DNA of 64,000 nt. It comes from Saprospiraceae bacterium. Its GTDB lineage: Bacteria > Bacteroidota > Bacteroidia > Chitinophagales > Saprospiraceae. This document shows, in pieces, positions 18,151 to 27,346 of the stretch. The stretch spans positions 1,088,001-1,152,000 of the forward strand of contig JADJLQ010000001.1 of the NCBI GenBank assembly GCA_016709995.1. Reading direction: 5' to 3'. The first letter of the stretch is position 1, and each line of letters begins with the position of its first letter. The notes beneath the pieces are model-generated. The model did not search any database. It was not told the DNA's origin and saw only the letters and a program-made list of their open reading frames with translations. A program made the position numbers and the translations under genes.

Positions 18151-19187
18151 GTATCTAAAAGTCCCTGTGCTCTGGCCTGCCTCACATAATCAATGATTTT
18201 GTCATAACTGGCCAAGCCTTCCTTTACACCCTGGACGGTCAGATATTTATTGTAAATCTGATCTCTGACTTTGGGGAAAATATCAGGATATTTCAACATT
18301 TGTCGATTTATATCATCCAAATCATGCTGAATGGTTGCTGGCAAAGCAGCTCTTAACTCACTATAATGATTGGGATATCTCCATCGATATTCGCCAGCCA
18401 CGTATCTGTAATATCCCATAGCAGCACTATATCGAATGCTCGAATCAGGATGATGAAAGGTGGCTAAATAAGCGAGGAAATTACAAGCACCTTCATCAGT
18501 CACACCAAATCCATGACTCATCTCATGGGCCATGGTAAATGGTTTTTGCAGTGGATGCAAACCTGCATCGATATAAGCTTCGCCTACATAAGGCAGATAG
18601 AATCCCGCAGTTTTGATTCTTAGTAATATGCCCGCTGGTAACAATTCTTTTACCCGAACCAATCCCGCCGTCATGTATCCAAATTGTTGCGTGGCATCCT
18701 TTACATAAGGCCTGATCATGTCCTCTAACTGAGCTGCCCTATACACCGTCGATGGGTTTAAAGGTCTGGACAGGAGCATTTCATCGGTAGCGGATTGAAG
18801 TTCTTCTAATAAAGAGGTACTATCTAAAGCGGCTGTGGGGATCAACGGGTACCTCGAATCAAAATCTATTCTTCGATAGTTATAGGCCCACAGCCAATAA
18901 AAAAGTAATATAAAAGTCGACAGTCCAATAGCAAGGCGTTTAATTTTTGACAAAAGTGGCCTTCTGATAAAAAATAACCTTAAGACCATAATCACTACTC
19001 CTAAGGTTAAGAAATAGATTAATGGAAATGGCAACCAAACTAAAGGGCTGATTATCAACCTAATAATAGAAAATATCCCCTTGCCATAGATCAATTCGAC
19101 ATAAGAATGAGGGATTAAAAACAAGCTCAAACTGACCAATAACAATCCAAGCAGGCCATAATTTTTATAAGTATTTTTCAAAGACAT
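18144..19187 (-). CDS. DUF3810 membrane zinc-metalloprotease-like protein
   Basis: This 347-aa protein has three membrane spans in the first 105 residues, then an extracytoplasmic domain with HEMSHGFG at 221-228 and EGACNFLAYLA just after, a zincin-like HExxH with a downstream Glu. This matches the DUF3810 family common in Bacteroidota, presumed membrane proteases of unknown target. Starts at ATG 19187, near the start of trxA on the other strand. It is convergent with ddl and the two coding ends overlap by 7 nt. Catalytic activity is inferred from the motif. Confidence 0.82.
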   Translation of the reverse strand: MSLKNTYKNYGLLGLLLVSLSLFLIPHSYVELIYGKGIFSIIRLIISPLVWLPFPLIYFLTLGVVIMVLRLFFIRRPLLSKIKRLAIGLSTFILLFYWLWAYNYRRIDFDSRYPLIPTAALDSTSLLEELQSATDEMLLSRPLNPSTVYRAAQLEDMIRPYVKDATQQFGYMTAGLVRVKELLPAGILLRIKTAGFYLPYVGEAYIDAGLHPLQKPFTMAHEMSHGFGVTDEGACNFLAYLATFHHPDSSIRYSAAMGYYRYVAGEYRWRYPNHYSELRAALPATIQHDLDDINRQMLKYPDIFPKVRDQIYNKYLTVQGVKEGLASYDKIIDYVRQARAQGLLDTH

Positions 19188-19270
19188 ATTAAAAAAGCAC
19201 GATATTTGATCCCTCTTAAACTTTCCTGCAAATTAAGGTGTTATTATATCCAACTAATAAAATAAAAATT

Positions 19271-19591
19271 ATGGCACAAACTATTACTGACAGCAATTTT
19301 AAGTCAGAAATCAAAGACAAAAAAGGTGTAGCGCTCATAGACTTTTGGGCAGAATGGTGCGGACCATGCCGTATGATCGGTCCTATAGTCGAAGAACTGT
19401 CTTCAGAATATAAAGACAAGGCCACAATAGGAAAAGTGAATGTAGACGACAATGCCGAAGTCACTATGGAGTTTGGTGTTCGCTCAATCCCAACCCTGTT
19501 ATTTTTTAAAGATGGCGAGTTGGTCGATAGACATGTAGGAGCTACCAGCAAAAAAGTATTGACTGATAAATTGGAAGCTTTGATGGCTTAA
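19271..19591 (+). CDS. trxA: Thioredoxin
   Basis: This is a classical cytosolic thioredoxin of 106 aa that reduces protein disulfides, ribonucleotide reductase and peroxiredoxins. The start at ATG 19271 gives MAQTITDSNF; an upstream in-frame ATG at 19238 adds an unconserved 11 residues. The active site is WAEWCGPCRM with the conserved Trp, and the cis-proline is in SIPTLLFF. It is divergent from DUF3810 and convergent with tpiA, from which it is separated by a strong shared terminator. Confidence 0.96.
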   Translation: MAQTITDSNFKSEIKDKKGVALIDFWAEWCGPCRMIGPIVEELSSEYKDKATIGKVNVDDNAEVTMEFGVRSIPTLLFFKDGELVDRHVGATSKKVLTDKLEALMA

Positions 19592-19607
19592 CCTGTTTAC
19601 CAATTAT

Positions 19608-19644
19608 AAAAAAAGCCTTCTTGTTGACAAGAGGGCTTTTTTTT
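19608..19644. terminator. Bidirectional terminator between trxA and tpiA
   Basis: A 9-bp GCCTTCTTG/CAAGAGGGC stem (one G-U pair) with a TTGA loop is flanked by seven A on the left and eight T on the right. It therefore works as an intrinsic terminator on both strands, for the convergent trxA and tpiA genes. Confidence 0.85.
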
Positions 19645-19646
19645 GA

Positions 19647-20399
19647 TCAAAATCCTGAAGCTATCTTTAAAAAATCTACAGCATCCAAAGAAGCTCCTCC
19701 CACCAGGGCACCGTCTACATCAGCTTGTGAAAATATCTCTCGTGCATTTGCTCCTTTGACACTACCACCATACAGTATGGAACATGCTGCAGCAACAGCA
19801 AGATCATATTTCACTTCAATTTGTGTTCTAATAAATTCGTGCATTTCCTGAGCCTGGAGAGGACTCGCGGTCACTCCCGTACCAATGGCCCAAATCGGCT
19901 CGTATGCAATTATTATTTTAGAGAATTCCGATGATGACAAATGAAATAGTCCTTTGGTCAACTGATTCAGCACAAAGTCGTTTTGTTTATTCTCGTTACG
20001 CACCTCTAAGGACTCTCCCACGCAAAAAATCGGAGTCAAGTCCTGCGCCAAAGCGGCATCTACTTTGAGTGCCAGTAATTCATCCGTTTCGTTAAAATAT
20101 TGACGACGCTCAGAGTGTCCCAAAATAACATAAGGTATGCCGCAAGATTTTAACATTGGAGCAGAAACCTCACCGGTATAAGCCCCTTTAGCCTCCTGAT
20201 GACAATTTTGGGCACCAATTTGAATAGAAGAACCTATTAAGACAGATTTTACTGGCATTAGATGCGTAAATGGAGGAATGACGATCATCAAAGGATGGTT
20301 ACTTGTATGGTTTGCAGCTAGATTTTCTGCCAGGCTGATCCCATCTTCGAGTGAGGTATTCATCTTCCAGTTACCAGCGACTATTTTAGTTCTACTCAT
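19647..20399 (-). CDS. tpiA: Triosephosphate isomerase
   Basis: This 250-aa glycolytic enzyme interconverts dihydroxyacetone phosphate and glyceraldehyde-3-phosphate in the cytosol. The signatures are complete: NWKMN near the start (Asn and Lys of the active site), HSERR with the catalytic His, YEPIWAIGTG with the catalytic Glu, and GGSVKGAN at the phosphate loop. Length is normal. It stands alone on the minus strand, and no glycolytic neighbours are visible. Confidence 0.97.
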   Translation of the reverse strand: MSRTKIVAGNWKMNTSLEDGISLAENLAANHTSNHPLMIVIPPFTHLMPVKSVLIGSSIQIGAQNCHQEAKGAYTGEVSAPMLKSCGIPYVILGHSERRQYFNETDELLALKVDAALAQDLTPIFCVGESLEVRNENKQNDFVLNQLTKGLFHLSSSEFSKIIIAYEPIWAIGTGVTASPLQAQEMHEFIRTQIEVKYDLAVAAACSILYGGSVKGANAREIFSQADVDGALVGGASLDAVDFLKIASGF

Positions 20400-20616
20400 G
20401 ATATTAATTAAGTATTGATTTTAAAGGGGGCGAAGTTAAAAAAATCGCCAATGGCAGACTATTGATTTCCTCGGTTTTTGATGGGCTATCGCGCAAACTT
20501 AAAATAAAAAATGTATAGAATGTTGTTTTCCAAACCCATAGGAGCACTTTTTAAAATTAATATCAGAAGTTCCTTAAAATCCTGTTTTTAAACTTATTTT
20601 GTGGGCTACGACTTAT

Positions 20617-22695
20617 ATGGTTCAGAGAAAAACACCTTTATTCGAGAGGGATATCAGTTGGTTATCATTCAATCACAGGGTACTTCAGGAAGTAAAAGAC
20701 TTGAGTGTCCCTTTACTGGATAGGTTAAAGTTTATGGCTATCTACTCCTCTAACCTGGAGGAGTTTTTTAAAGTCCGGGTAGCTCAATTGAGAAACTTGA
20801 TCCGGGCTGGTAGAAGTACAAGAAAACAGCTCGATTTCGAACCGGAATTATTATTAAGATCCATACTCAAGTTGGTTAATTCGCATCAAAAAGAGCTGAG
20901 CAATGTGTTTAACAAACAACTATTGCCGGATCTAAGGTCACATGGTATTCATATTCTTGGGCCCGAGATGCTTAGCCAGGCTCAATTAAATTTTGTTGAT
21001 AATTATTTTCACGAATACCTCCAGGCATATATTCAACCTATCTTATTAGTAGATTCTAAGGTCAAACCATTTTTACATAGTGGGGCACTTTATTTATACC
21101 TGCATTTATTCGACAAAAAAAAAAATAAAGCCACCGACCATTATGCGATCGTGAGGCTACCTTCTGATCAACTGCCCAGGTTCATTATTCTGCCTGAGTC
21201 AAAAAAAGGCGAGCATCATCTCATGTTTCTTGACGACATAGTCAGGATGTCAGTCAAATATTTATTTCCGGGCTATATACTTAAAAATGCCTACTCTATC
21301 AAATTGACCCGAGATTCAGAGCTATATATCGATGATGAATATCAAGGTGATCTGGTCGCCAAAATCAAAAAAAGTCTCATAAAAAGAAGTGTAGGCCCAG
21401 TGTCCAGATTGGTATATGATCGTTCTATGCCTGCCAATATGATGAAGCTATTAAAAAAGACCTTTGACATCATGCAGGTTGATACGATCCCCGAAGGAAA
21501 ATATCATAACAATTTTGATTTCTTCAAGTTTCCTGACTTTGGTAAATCCTTTTTAAAAGAGCCTGTCCTGGAGCCCCTGACCTATGAACCTATCGAAAAC
21601 TCAGAAGATATCTTCGAAACCATCTCCAGAAAAGACCGCATGATTCATGTACCATATCAAAAATATGAGTCCGTGATCAAATTATTTGAAGAAGCTTCGA
21701 AAGACGATAATGTCACTCACATCAAAGCAGTGCAATACAGAGTGGCGAAAGAATCTAGAATTATGGATGCATTGATCGATGCAGCCCGCGCCGGCAAGTC
21801 GGTAAGTGTTTTCATAGAAGTCAAAGCCAGGTTTGATGAAGAAGCCAATCTGCGATGGGGAGAAAAATTGGAAAAAGCAGGTGCAAAAGTGATGTATAGT
21901 TTTCCTGGCTTGAAGGTGCACTCCAAAATCGCCTGGATTCGCAGAAAAGAAAAAAATAATTACCGTACTTATGCCTATTTGAGTACAGGCAATTTTAATG
22001 AAGATACAGCCCTCATTTACTCAGATTATGGTCTTTTTACTGCTGATAAAAGGCTAACCAATGAAGTGAAAAAAGTGTTTGACTTCCTGGAAACCGGCAT
22101 CAAACCTAAATCCCCTTTCCACCACTTATTAGTAGGTAAAAATAATTTAAGGGAAGAGCTGAGCAGGATGATTTTGACTGAAATCGATCATGCAAAAAAA
22201 GGTAAACCCGCAGAAATCTTTATGAAACTCAATAGTCTTGAGGACAAAGAGATGATCAAATTGCTCTATCGCGCTTCGGATACAGGTGTCAAGGTTAAAT
22301 TGATTATAAGAGGTATCACGTGTATTTTGCCTGGCCGTAAAGATCTAAGTGAAAATATAGAAGCTATCAGTATCGTAGACCGGTTTCTGGAACATGCTCG
22401 AATATTTATTTTTCACAATGGGGGCAATAAAAAAATTTATTGTTCATCAGCAGACCTGATGGAGCGAAATCTCAGTTTTAGGATAGAGACAGCATTTCCT
22501 CTATATGACAAAGATATTAAAGAGCAAATATTATATCTGATGGACCTACAATGGCGTGACAATGTAAAAGCCAGGACGCTCAACAATCAGCATTTAAATA
22601 CATATCGTAAAATTAGCAGCACCATATCTATCCGTTCGCAACTGGAGACATACAATTATTTTAAAAATCTAACCAGGTTACAAAAAGGTGAATAG
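20617..22695 (+). CDS. ppk1: Polyphosphate kinase 1
   Basis: This enzyme makes polyphosphate reversibly from ATP at the membrane. I start at ATG 20617 (692 aa); the longer frame begins on TTG. Domains run in order: N domain with RDISWLSFNHRVLQEV, head domain, and the two PLD-like C1/C2 domains. The autophosphorylated His falls at 435 (GLKVHSKIAW), the same number as in E. coli, and the second His at 593 in FLEHARI. LSTGNFNEDTA is also intact. It lies 27 nt before purB and may be co-transcribed with it. Polyphosphate accumulation fits bacteria of activated sludge, though that habitat is only inference. Confidence 0.96.
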   Translation: MVQRKTPLFERDISWLSFNHRVLQEVKDLSVPLLDRLKFMAIYSSNLEEFFKVRVAQLRNLIRAGRSTRKQLDFEPELLLRSILKLVNSHQKELSNVFNKQLLPDLRSHGIHILGPEMLSQAQLNFVDNYFHEYLQAYIQPILLVDSKVKPFLHSGALYLYLHLFDKKKNKATDHYAIVRLPSDQLPRFIILPESKKGEHHLMFLDDIVRMSVKYLFPGYILKNAYSIKLTRDSELYIDDEYQGDLVAKIKKSLIKRSVGPVSRLVYDRSMPANMMKLLKKTFDIMQVDTIPEGKYHNNFDFFKFPDFGKSFLKEPVLEPLTYEPIENSEDIFETISRKDRMIHVPYQKYESVIKLFEEASKDDNVTHIKAVQYRVAKESRIMDALIDAARAGKSVSVFIEVKARFDEEANLRWGEKLEKAGAKVMYSFPGLKVHSKIAWIRRKEKNNYRTYAYLSTGNFNEDTALIYSDYGLFTADKRLTNEVKKVFDFLETGIKPKSPFHHLLVGKNNLREELSRMILTEIDHAKKGKPAEIFMKLNSLEDKEMIKLLYRASDTGVKVKLIIRGITCILPGRKDLSENIEAISIVDRFLEHARIFIFHNGGNKKIYCSSADLMERNLSFRIETAFPLYDKDIKEQILYLMDLQWRDNVKARTLNNQHLNTYRKISSTISIRSQLETYNYFKNLTRLQKGE

Positions 22696-22722
22696 ATTGG
22701 TATCTTTAGATCTGTAAATTCT

Positions 22723-24054
22723 ATGCTAAAATCTATATCCCCGATCGATGGCAGATATGCTAAGGTCACCAGCCCCCTGGCAGATTACTTTTCGGAGTAT
22801 GCACTGATCCGATATAGAGTACTAATTGAAATAAAATATTTTGAGGCACTATGTCATGCAGGTTTGCCTCAATTGGTCGGCGCTATCCCTCATATACCTA
22901 TCCTGAGAGCCATCGTCACTGCCTTCAGTGAACAAGATGCTCTTGAAATTAAAAGGATAGAATCTATCACCAACCATGATGTCAAAGCAGTAGAATACTT
23001 TATTAAACAAAAAATCGACCATACCGCTCTTGCACCATGGTCAGAGTTTATTCATTTTGGCCTCACCTCTCAGGACATCAATAATACGGCACAACCGCTG
23101 GCTTTGTCAGAGTGTAATACTACCGTCCTATATCCATTAATCACTAAGCTAATTCACGCATTGATCGAAAAGGCTGAACTGTGGATGGACGAACCTATGT
23201 TGGCTTATACTCATGGGCAGCCAGCCAGTCCCACTACTTTGGGCAAAGAAATCAAAGTCTTTGCAGAAAGATTACGTGGCCAATTTACTTCACTACAAGC
23301 ATGTCCGATCACTGCTAAATTTGGTGGCGCTACTGGCAATTTCAATGCCCATGCCGTGGCTTATCCTGATCGGGACTGGCATACTTTTGGGGATCAATTT
23401 GTCTATAGCCTGGGACTCCAAAGAATCAGATGGACCACTCAGATCGAGCCCTATGATTATTTTGCAGCCTATTGTCATAATATCATAAGAATCAACACGA
23501 TATGCATAGATCTTTGTAGAGATATCTGGATGTATATTTCCCGACATTACCTCAAACAAAAAACTATAGCTACTGAAGTCGGGTCATCCGCTATGCCTCA
23601 TAAGGTCAATCCAATAGACTTTGAAAATGCCGAAGGTAACCTGGGAATTGCCAACGCCCTATTCTCCCATTTTGCTGAAAAACTGCCTATATCCAGGCTG
23701 CAACGTGACCTTACTGACAGTACCGTATTGCGAAATTCTGGTGTGCCTATCGGACACACCTTAATTGCTATACAATCGCTGCTCAAAGGTTTAGGCAAAA
23801 TTGAGATCAATAAATTAGTCATCGACGCTGATTTAACTGCAAATTGGGCTGTCATAGCAGAAGCCATCCAAACCATATTGCGAAGAGAAGGAATCAAGGA
23901 TTCTTATGAATTACTCAAAGATTTTTCCAGGGGCAAAGCAGAAATCACCAAAGCAGATTTTCAATTATTTATAAGCAACCTCAGTGTCCCTGACACCATA
24001 AAAAATGAGTTATCAGCCATCCATCCTGCTAACTATATCGGACAAATCAGGTAA
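22723..24054 (+). CDS. purB: Adenylosuccinate lyase
   Basis: This enzyme cleaves fumarate from SAICAR and adenylosuccinate in purine synthesis. It has 443 aa of the E. coli PurB-like long type. Visible sites are ISPIDGRY at the start, TSQDINNTA, the His of YTHGQPASP near 164, and the flexible signature loop GSSAMPHKVNPIDFENAEGN from 287 with the catalytic Ser. It starts 27 nt after ppk1 and ends 50 nt before the carotenoid operon. Confidence 0.96.
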   Translation: MLKSISPIDGRYAKVTSPLADYFSEYALIRYRVLIEIKYFEALCHAGLPQLVGAIPHIPILRAIVTAFSEQDALEIKRIESITNHDVKAVEYFIKQKIDHTALAPWSEFIHFGLTSQDINNTAQPLALSECNTTVLYPLITKLIHALIEKAELWMDEPMLAYTHGQPASPTTLGKEIKVFAERLRGQFTSLQACPITAKFGGATGNFNAHAVAYPDRDWHTFGDQFVYSLGLQRIRWTTQIEPYDYFAAYCHNIIRINTICIDLCRDIWMYISRHYLKQKTIATEVGSSAMPHKVNPIDFENAEGNLGIANALFSHFAEKLPISRLQRDLTDSTVLRNSGVPIGHTLIAIQSLLKGLGKIEINKLVIDADLTANWAVIAEAIQTILRREGIKDSYELLKDFSRGKAEITKADFQLFISNLSVPDTIKNELSAIHPANYIGQIR

Positions 24055-24104
24055 TTTATCATCGGTGATTGTGAACAAAAACGATTATTTTTTATTTAAT
24101 CTAT

Positions 24105-25583
24105 GTGCAGAAGAGAATTGCCGTAATTGGAGCAGGTTATGCTGGTATGACAGCGGCAGCTATATTGGGTAGCTATGGCCATGAAGTATCTGTATTTGAA
24201 AAAAATGATAGTCCTGGTGGTAGAGCAGGTCAAATCCGTGAAGAAGGCTTTATATTCGACAAAGGCCCCAGCTTTTATTGGATGCCAGATGTGTTTGAAA
24301 GATTTTTCAACCAATTCGACAAGTCAGCCTCCGACTTTTACCAGCTAAAACGCCTGGATCCCTCTTATAAAATATTTTGGGCTGACAGACCCCCTATCTC
24401 CATGCCTGCAGACCAGGCAGCAGTAATCAGCTTATTCGAATCTATTGAATCCGGTGCCGGAATGAAGTTGAAGTCCTATCTCGACGAGGCTAAAATAAAA
24501 TATGAGGTCGGGATGGGTGATTTTGTATACATGCCCTCCATGTCCCTTACAGAATATGTTGATATCAGATTGTTGAAAGAAGCTTTTAGGTTAGACTTGT
24601 TTACCTCTATCTCAAAACATATAGCGAGTCACTTCAAGAATGATTATTTAAGGCAAATCTTAGAGTTTCCAGTATTGTTTTTAGGGGCAAAGCCACAAGA
24701 TACTCCTGCACTATATAGTTTAATGAATTACGCAGATATCACCTTAGGGACCTGGTATCCGATTGGAGGGATGTATGAGGTCTCTAAAGCAATGTACCAG
24801 GTAGGTGTAGATCAGGGAGTTCAATATCATTTTGCCAGTGAAGTGATCCACATCAATCCTAATAAAAATAACAAAGTGGACCTCCATTTTCAAAATAATG
24901 AAAGTGATTCATTTGATTATGTGATTTCCGGTGCCGATTACCAACATACTGAAGCGAAGCTTTTGTCCAAAAACCTGCAATCTTATACCCCTAAGTATTG
25001 GGACAGCAGAGCATTGGCTCCTTCTGCCCTTCTTTACTTTCTCGGATTTGATACCGTATTACCCAACCTGGAACATCATAGCCTGTTTTTTGATGCTTCT
25101 TTTGACTATCATGCAAGGGAAATCTATGATGAACCGGCATGGCCAAAGGATCCCTTGTTTTATACCAATTCGAGTAGCCTGACAGACCCGGATTGCGCAC
25201 CTGCTGGTTATCATAATTTGGTAGCCCTCATCCCCGTTTCCACTTCACTGGAGGATACTGAAGAAGTGAAAGCACGTTACCTGGACATCATTTTAGAGCG
25301 ATTATCAAAACACACGGGTATCCCTGCGCGGCAACATCTGATATTTCAAAAATCATATGCTCAAAGAGATTTTATCCGGGAGTTTCATTCTTTTAAGGGT
25401 AATGCGTATGGACTTGCCAATACGCTGATGCAAACCGGCCCTCTTAGACCTAAAATACAAAGCAAAAAAATCCCGAACCTATTTTATTGTGGCCAATTGA
25501 CCGTACCGGGTCCTGGCTTGCCTCCATCAATCATCAGTGGCGAAATTGTCGCTAGATTTGTTCACCGAAAAATCCTTGCATGA
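24105..25583 (+). CDS. crtI: Phytoene desaturase (CrtI type)
   Basis: This 492-aa FAD enzyme introduces double bonds into phytoene to make neurosporene or lycopene. The dinucleotide-binding motif GAGYAGMTAAA follows directly after the start, with FEKNDSPGGRAG and the C-terminal CrtI signature YCGQLTVPGPGLPPSIISG. The in-frame start is GTG at 24105 (an ATG two bases earlier is in another frame). It overlaps crtB by 4 nt. It is the first gene of a four-gene coupled operon for a hydroxylated carotenoid, probably membrane protectant. The number of desaturation steps cannot be read from sequence. Confidence 0.93.
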   Translation: MQKRIAVIGAGYAGMTAAAILGSYGHEVSVFEKNDSPGGRAGQIREEGFIFDKGPSFYWMPDVFERFFNQFDKSASDFYQLKRLDPSYKIFWADRPPISMPADQAAVISLFESIESGAGMKLKSYLDEAKIKYEVGMGDFVYMPSMSLTEYVDIRLLKEAFRLDLFTSISKHIASHFKNDYLRQILEFPVLFLGAKPQDTPALYSLMNYADITLGTWYPIGGMYEVSKAMYQVGVDQGVQYHFASEVIHINPNKNNKVDLHFQNNESDSFDYVISGADYQHTEAKLLSKNLQSYTPKYWDSRALAPSALLYFLGFDTVLPNLEHHSLFFDASFDYHAREIYDEPAWPKDPLFYTNSSSLTDPDCAPAGYHNLVALIPVSTSLEDTEEVKARYLDIILERLSKHTGIPARQHLIFQKSYAQRDFIREFHSFKGNAYGLANTLMQTGPLRPKIQSKKIPNLFYCGQLTVPGPGLPPSIISGEIVARFVHRKILA

Positions 25584-26425
25584 GTAAAGAAATGTTTGAT
25601 CGGTTAGGAGCAGCATTCAGCAGAAAGGTGACTAAGTCCTATAGTACATCCTTTTCTATAGGGATTGCTTTACTCCACAAATCCATTCGAGCTGATATAT
25701 ATTCGATTTATGCCTACGTTCGGTTTGCCGATGAAATAGTGGATACTTTTCACGATTATGATAAAAAAGCTCTTTTAGAAGATTTTATCAAACAAACCTA
25801 TCAAGCAATCGATCAAAAAATAAGCTTAAATCCTGTCTTAAATCAATTCCAGCACACAGTTAATCGTTACCGGATCGATCATGACCTGGTCGAAGCGTTT
25901 TTACAAAGTATGTGTATGGACCTGGACTGCAACCAACATGACAGAGCGTCCTATGAAAAATATATAGTGGGATCCGCTGAAGTAGTAGGTCTGATGTGCC
26001 TGCAAGTTTTTTGCAAGGGTGATAAAACTGAGTATATGCAGCTAGCTCCATATGCCAGGCGATTAGGCGCAGCTTTTCAAAAAGTAAATTTTTTAAGAGA
26101 TCTGCAAGCTGATAAAGAAGGATTGGGAAGAAACTACTTCCCACAATGGCAGGATGGTCAGCCATTTGATGACGAGATCAAAAAAAATATACTCGCAGAA
26201 ATAAAAGAAGACTTTAAGTCTGCTAGAGTAGGCATCTGCATGCTGCCATCTTGTTGCAAATCAGGAGTATATGCTGCATATGTGTATTACAAAGCTCTTT
26301 TACTCAAAATAGGCCAAACTCCGAGTAACAAACTCATGAATTCAAGAATCCGCATCAATAATGCCCTTAAACTACTGTTGCTATTTTATGCCGGCTTAAA
26401 AGTAAAACTCAACCAGGTACAATGA
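25580..26425 (+). CDS. crtB: Phytoene synthase
   Basis: This 281-aa enzyme condenses two geranylgeranyl diphosphates to phytoene, the committed carotenoid step. Both Mg2+-binding aspartate motifs are present: DEIVD at 51-55 and RDLQAD with Asp173 and Asp177, with NYFP following. The absence of the squalene-synthase NADPH region, and the neighbours crtI and crtZ, favour phytoene synthase. Its ATG overlaps the stop of crtI, and its stop overlaps the next start, each by 4 nt. Confidence 0.94.
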   Translation: MSKEMFDRLGAAFSRKVTKSYSTSFSIGIALLHKSIRADIYSIYAYVRFADEIVDTFHDYDKKALLEDFIKQTYQAIDQKISLNPVLNQFQHTVNRYRIDHDLVEAFLQSMCMDLDCNQHDRASYEKYIVGSAEVVGLMCLQVFCKGDKTEYMQLAPYARRLGAAFQKVNFLRDLQADKEGLGRNYFPQWQDGQPFDDEIKKNILAEIKEDFKSARVGICMLPSCCKSGVYAAYVYYKALLLKIGQTPSNKLMNSRIRINNALKLLLLFYAGLKVKLNQVQ

Positions 26426-26880
26426 AAGTCTATACCAAAAAGTGGTATTTAAACCTGCCTATCTCCATAGAAAAGGCGTGGATATTTTTTTCCAGGCCTG
26501 AAAATCTTGGCAAAATCACACCCCCGGAAATGCAGTTCCAGATCTTAAATGACATATCCTCAACGGACATGTATGAAGGCATGATGATCCATTATACGGT
26601 CAAGCCCGTATGGGACATTCCTATGAGGTGGTCTACGGAGATCACTCATATCAAAAAACATGAATATTTTGTAGATGAGCAACGGTCAGGCCCTTATGCT
26701 TTGTGGCATCACGAGCATCACTTTGAATCAGATGGTCAAGGAGTCAAGATGACAGATATTTTACATTATGCCCTGCCATTGGGTATGCTGGGCCAGGCAG
26801 TCAATCAACTTTTTGTGCATCAGAAGATAGACGGTATCTTTGCATATAGAGAAAAAATCCTAAAAGAACTTTTCAAATGA
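26422..26880 (+). CDS. SRPBCC-fold protein in the carotenoid operon
   Basis: This 152-aa protein has the START/Bet v1-like fold, a hydrophobic-ligand pocket. Typical parts are the N-terminal strand with FFSRPENLGKITPP, the middle strands around RWSTEITHIKKHEYFVDEQ with GPYALWHHEHHFE, and the long C-terminal helix. It has no catalytic motif. Embedded between crtB and crtZ with 4-nt overlaps on both sides, it may bind, shuttle or present carotenoid intermediates; similar genes do occur in crt clusters of other bacteria. The role is inference. Confidence 0.8.
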   Translation: MKVYTKKWYLNLPISIEKAWIFFSRPENLGKITPPEMQFQILNDISSTDMYEGMMIHYTVKPVWDIPMRWSTEITHIKKHEYFVDEQRSGPYALWHHEHHFESDGQGVKMTDILHYALPLGMLGQAVNQLFVHQKIDGIFAYREKILKELFK

Positions 26881-27341
26881 TGAGCAATATTTTGGTTACA
26901 GCTATCACCTTTGTCGCTATGGAAGGAGTAGCCTGGTCAGCACATAAATATCTTATGCATGGTCAGCTATGGTCCTGGCATCATGATCACCACGACCCTC
27001 AAGCCAGATCACATCAATTTTTCGAAAAAAATGACCGGTTCTTTCTGGTATTTGCTATACCCAGTTTTTTCTGCTTTTTGAGTGGACTTTTGTCCCCGTA
27101 TAGTTTCTTTACATTCATTGGTCTTGGGATTCTTATATATGGATTCTGTTATTTTTTGGTGCACGATGTATTCATTCATCAGCGTTTTAAATGGCTGCGC
27201 AATTCTGACTCTATCTATTTCAGAGCTATCAGGAAAGCACACAAAGTCCATCACAAACATTTGAGCAAAGAAGATGGTGAATGTTTTGGGATGTTGTGGG
27301 TCCCGTTGAAGTATTTTAGAGAAGCCGCAAAAGCAAAATAG
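26877..27341 (+). CDS. crtZ: Beta-carotene hydroxylase (CrtZ type)
   Basis: This 154-aa di-iron membrane hydroxylase adds 3-hydroxyl groups to beta-ionone rings, giving zeaxanthin. It is almost entirely membrane helices and carries the fatty-acid-hydroxylase histidine clusters: HKYLMH at 23-28, HHDHH at 35-39, VHDVFIH in the third span, and AHKVHH near the end. ATG 26877 overlaps the preceding stop; ATG 26880 is the next codon and equally possible. It ends 5 nt before the convergent DUF697 gene. CrtZ needs a cyclised substrate, but no lycopene cyclase gene is in the window. Confidence 0.92.
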   Translation: MMSNILVTAITFVAMEGVAWSAHKYLMHGQLWSWHHDHHDPQARSHQFFEKNDRFFLVFAIPSFFCFLSGLLSPYSFFTFIGLGILIYGFCYFLVHDVFIHQRFKWLRNSDSIYFRAIRKAHKVHHKHLSKEDGECFGMLWVPLKYFREAAKAK

Positions 27342-27346
27342 TGTGA

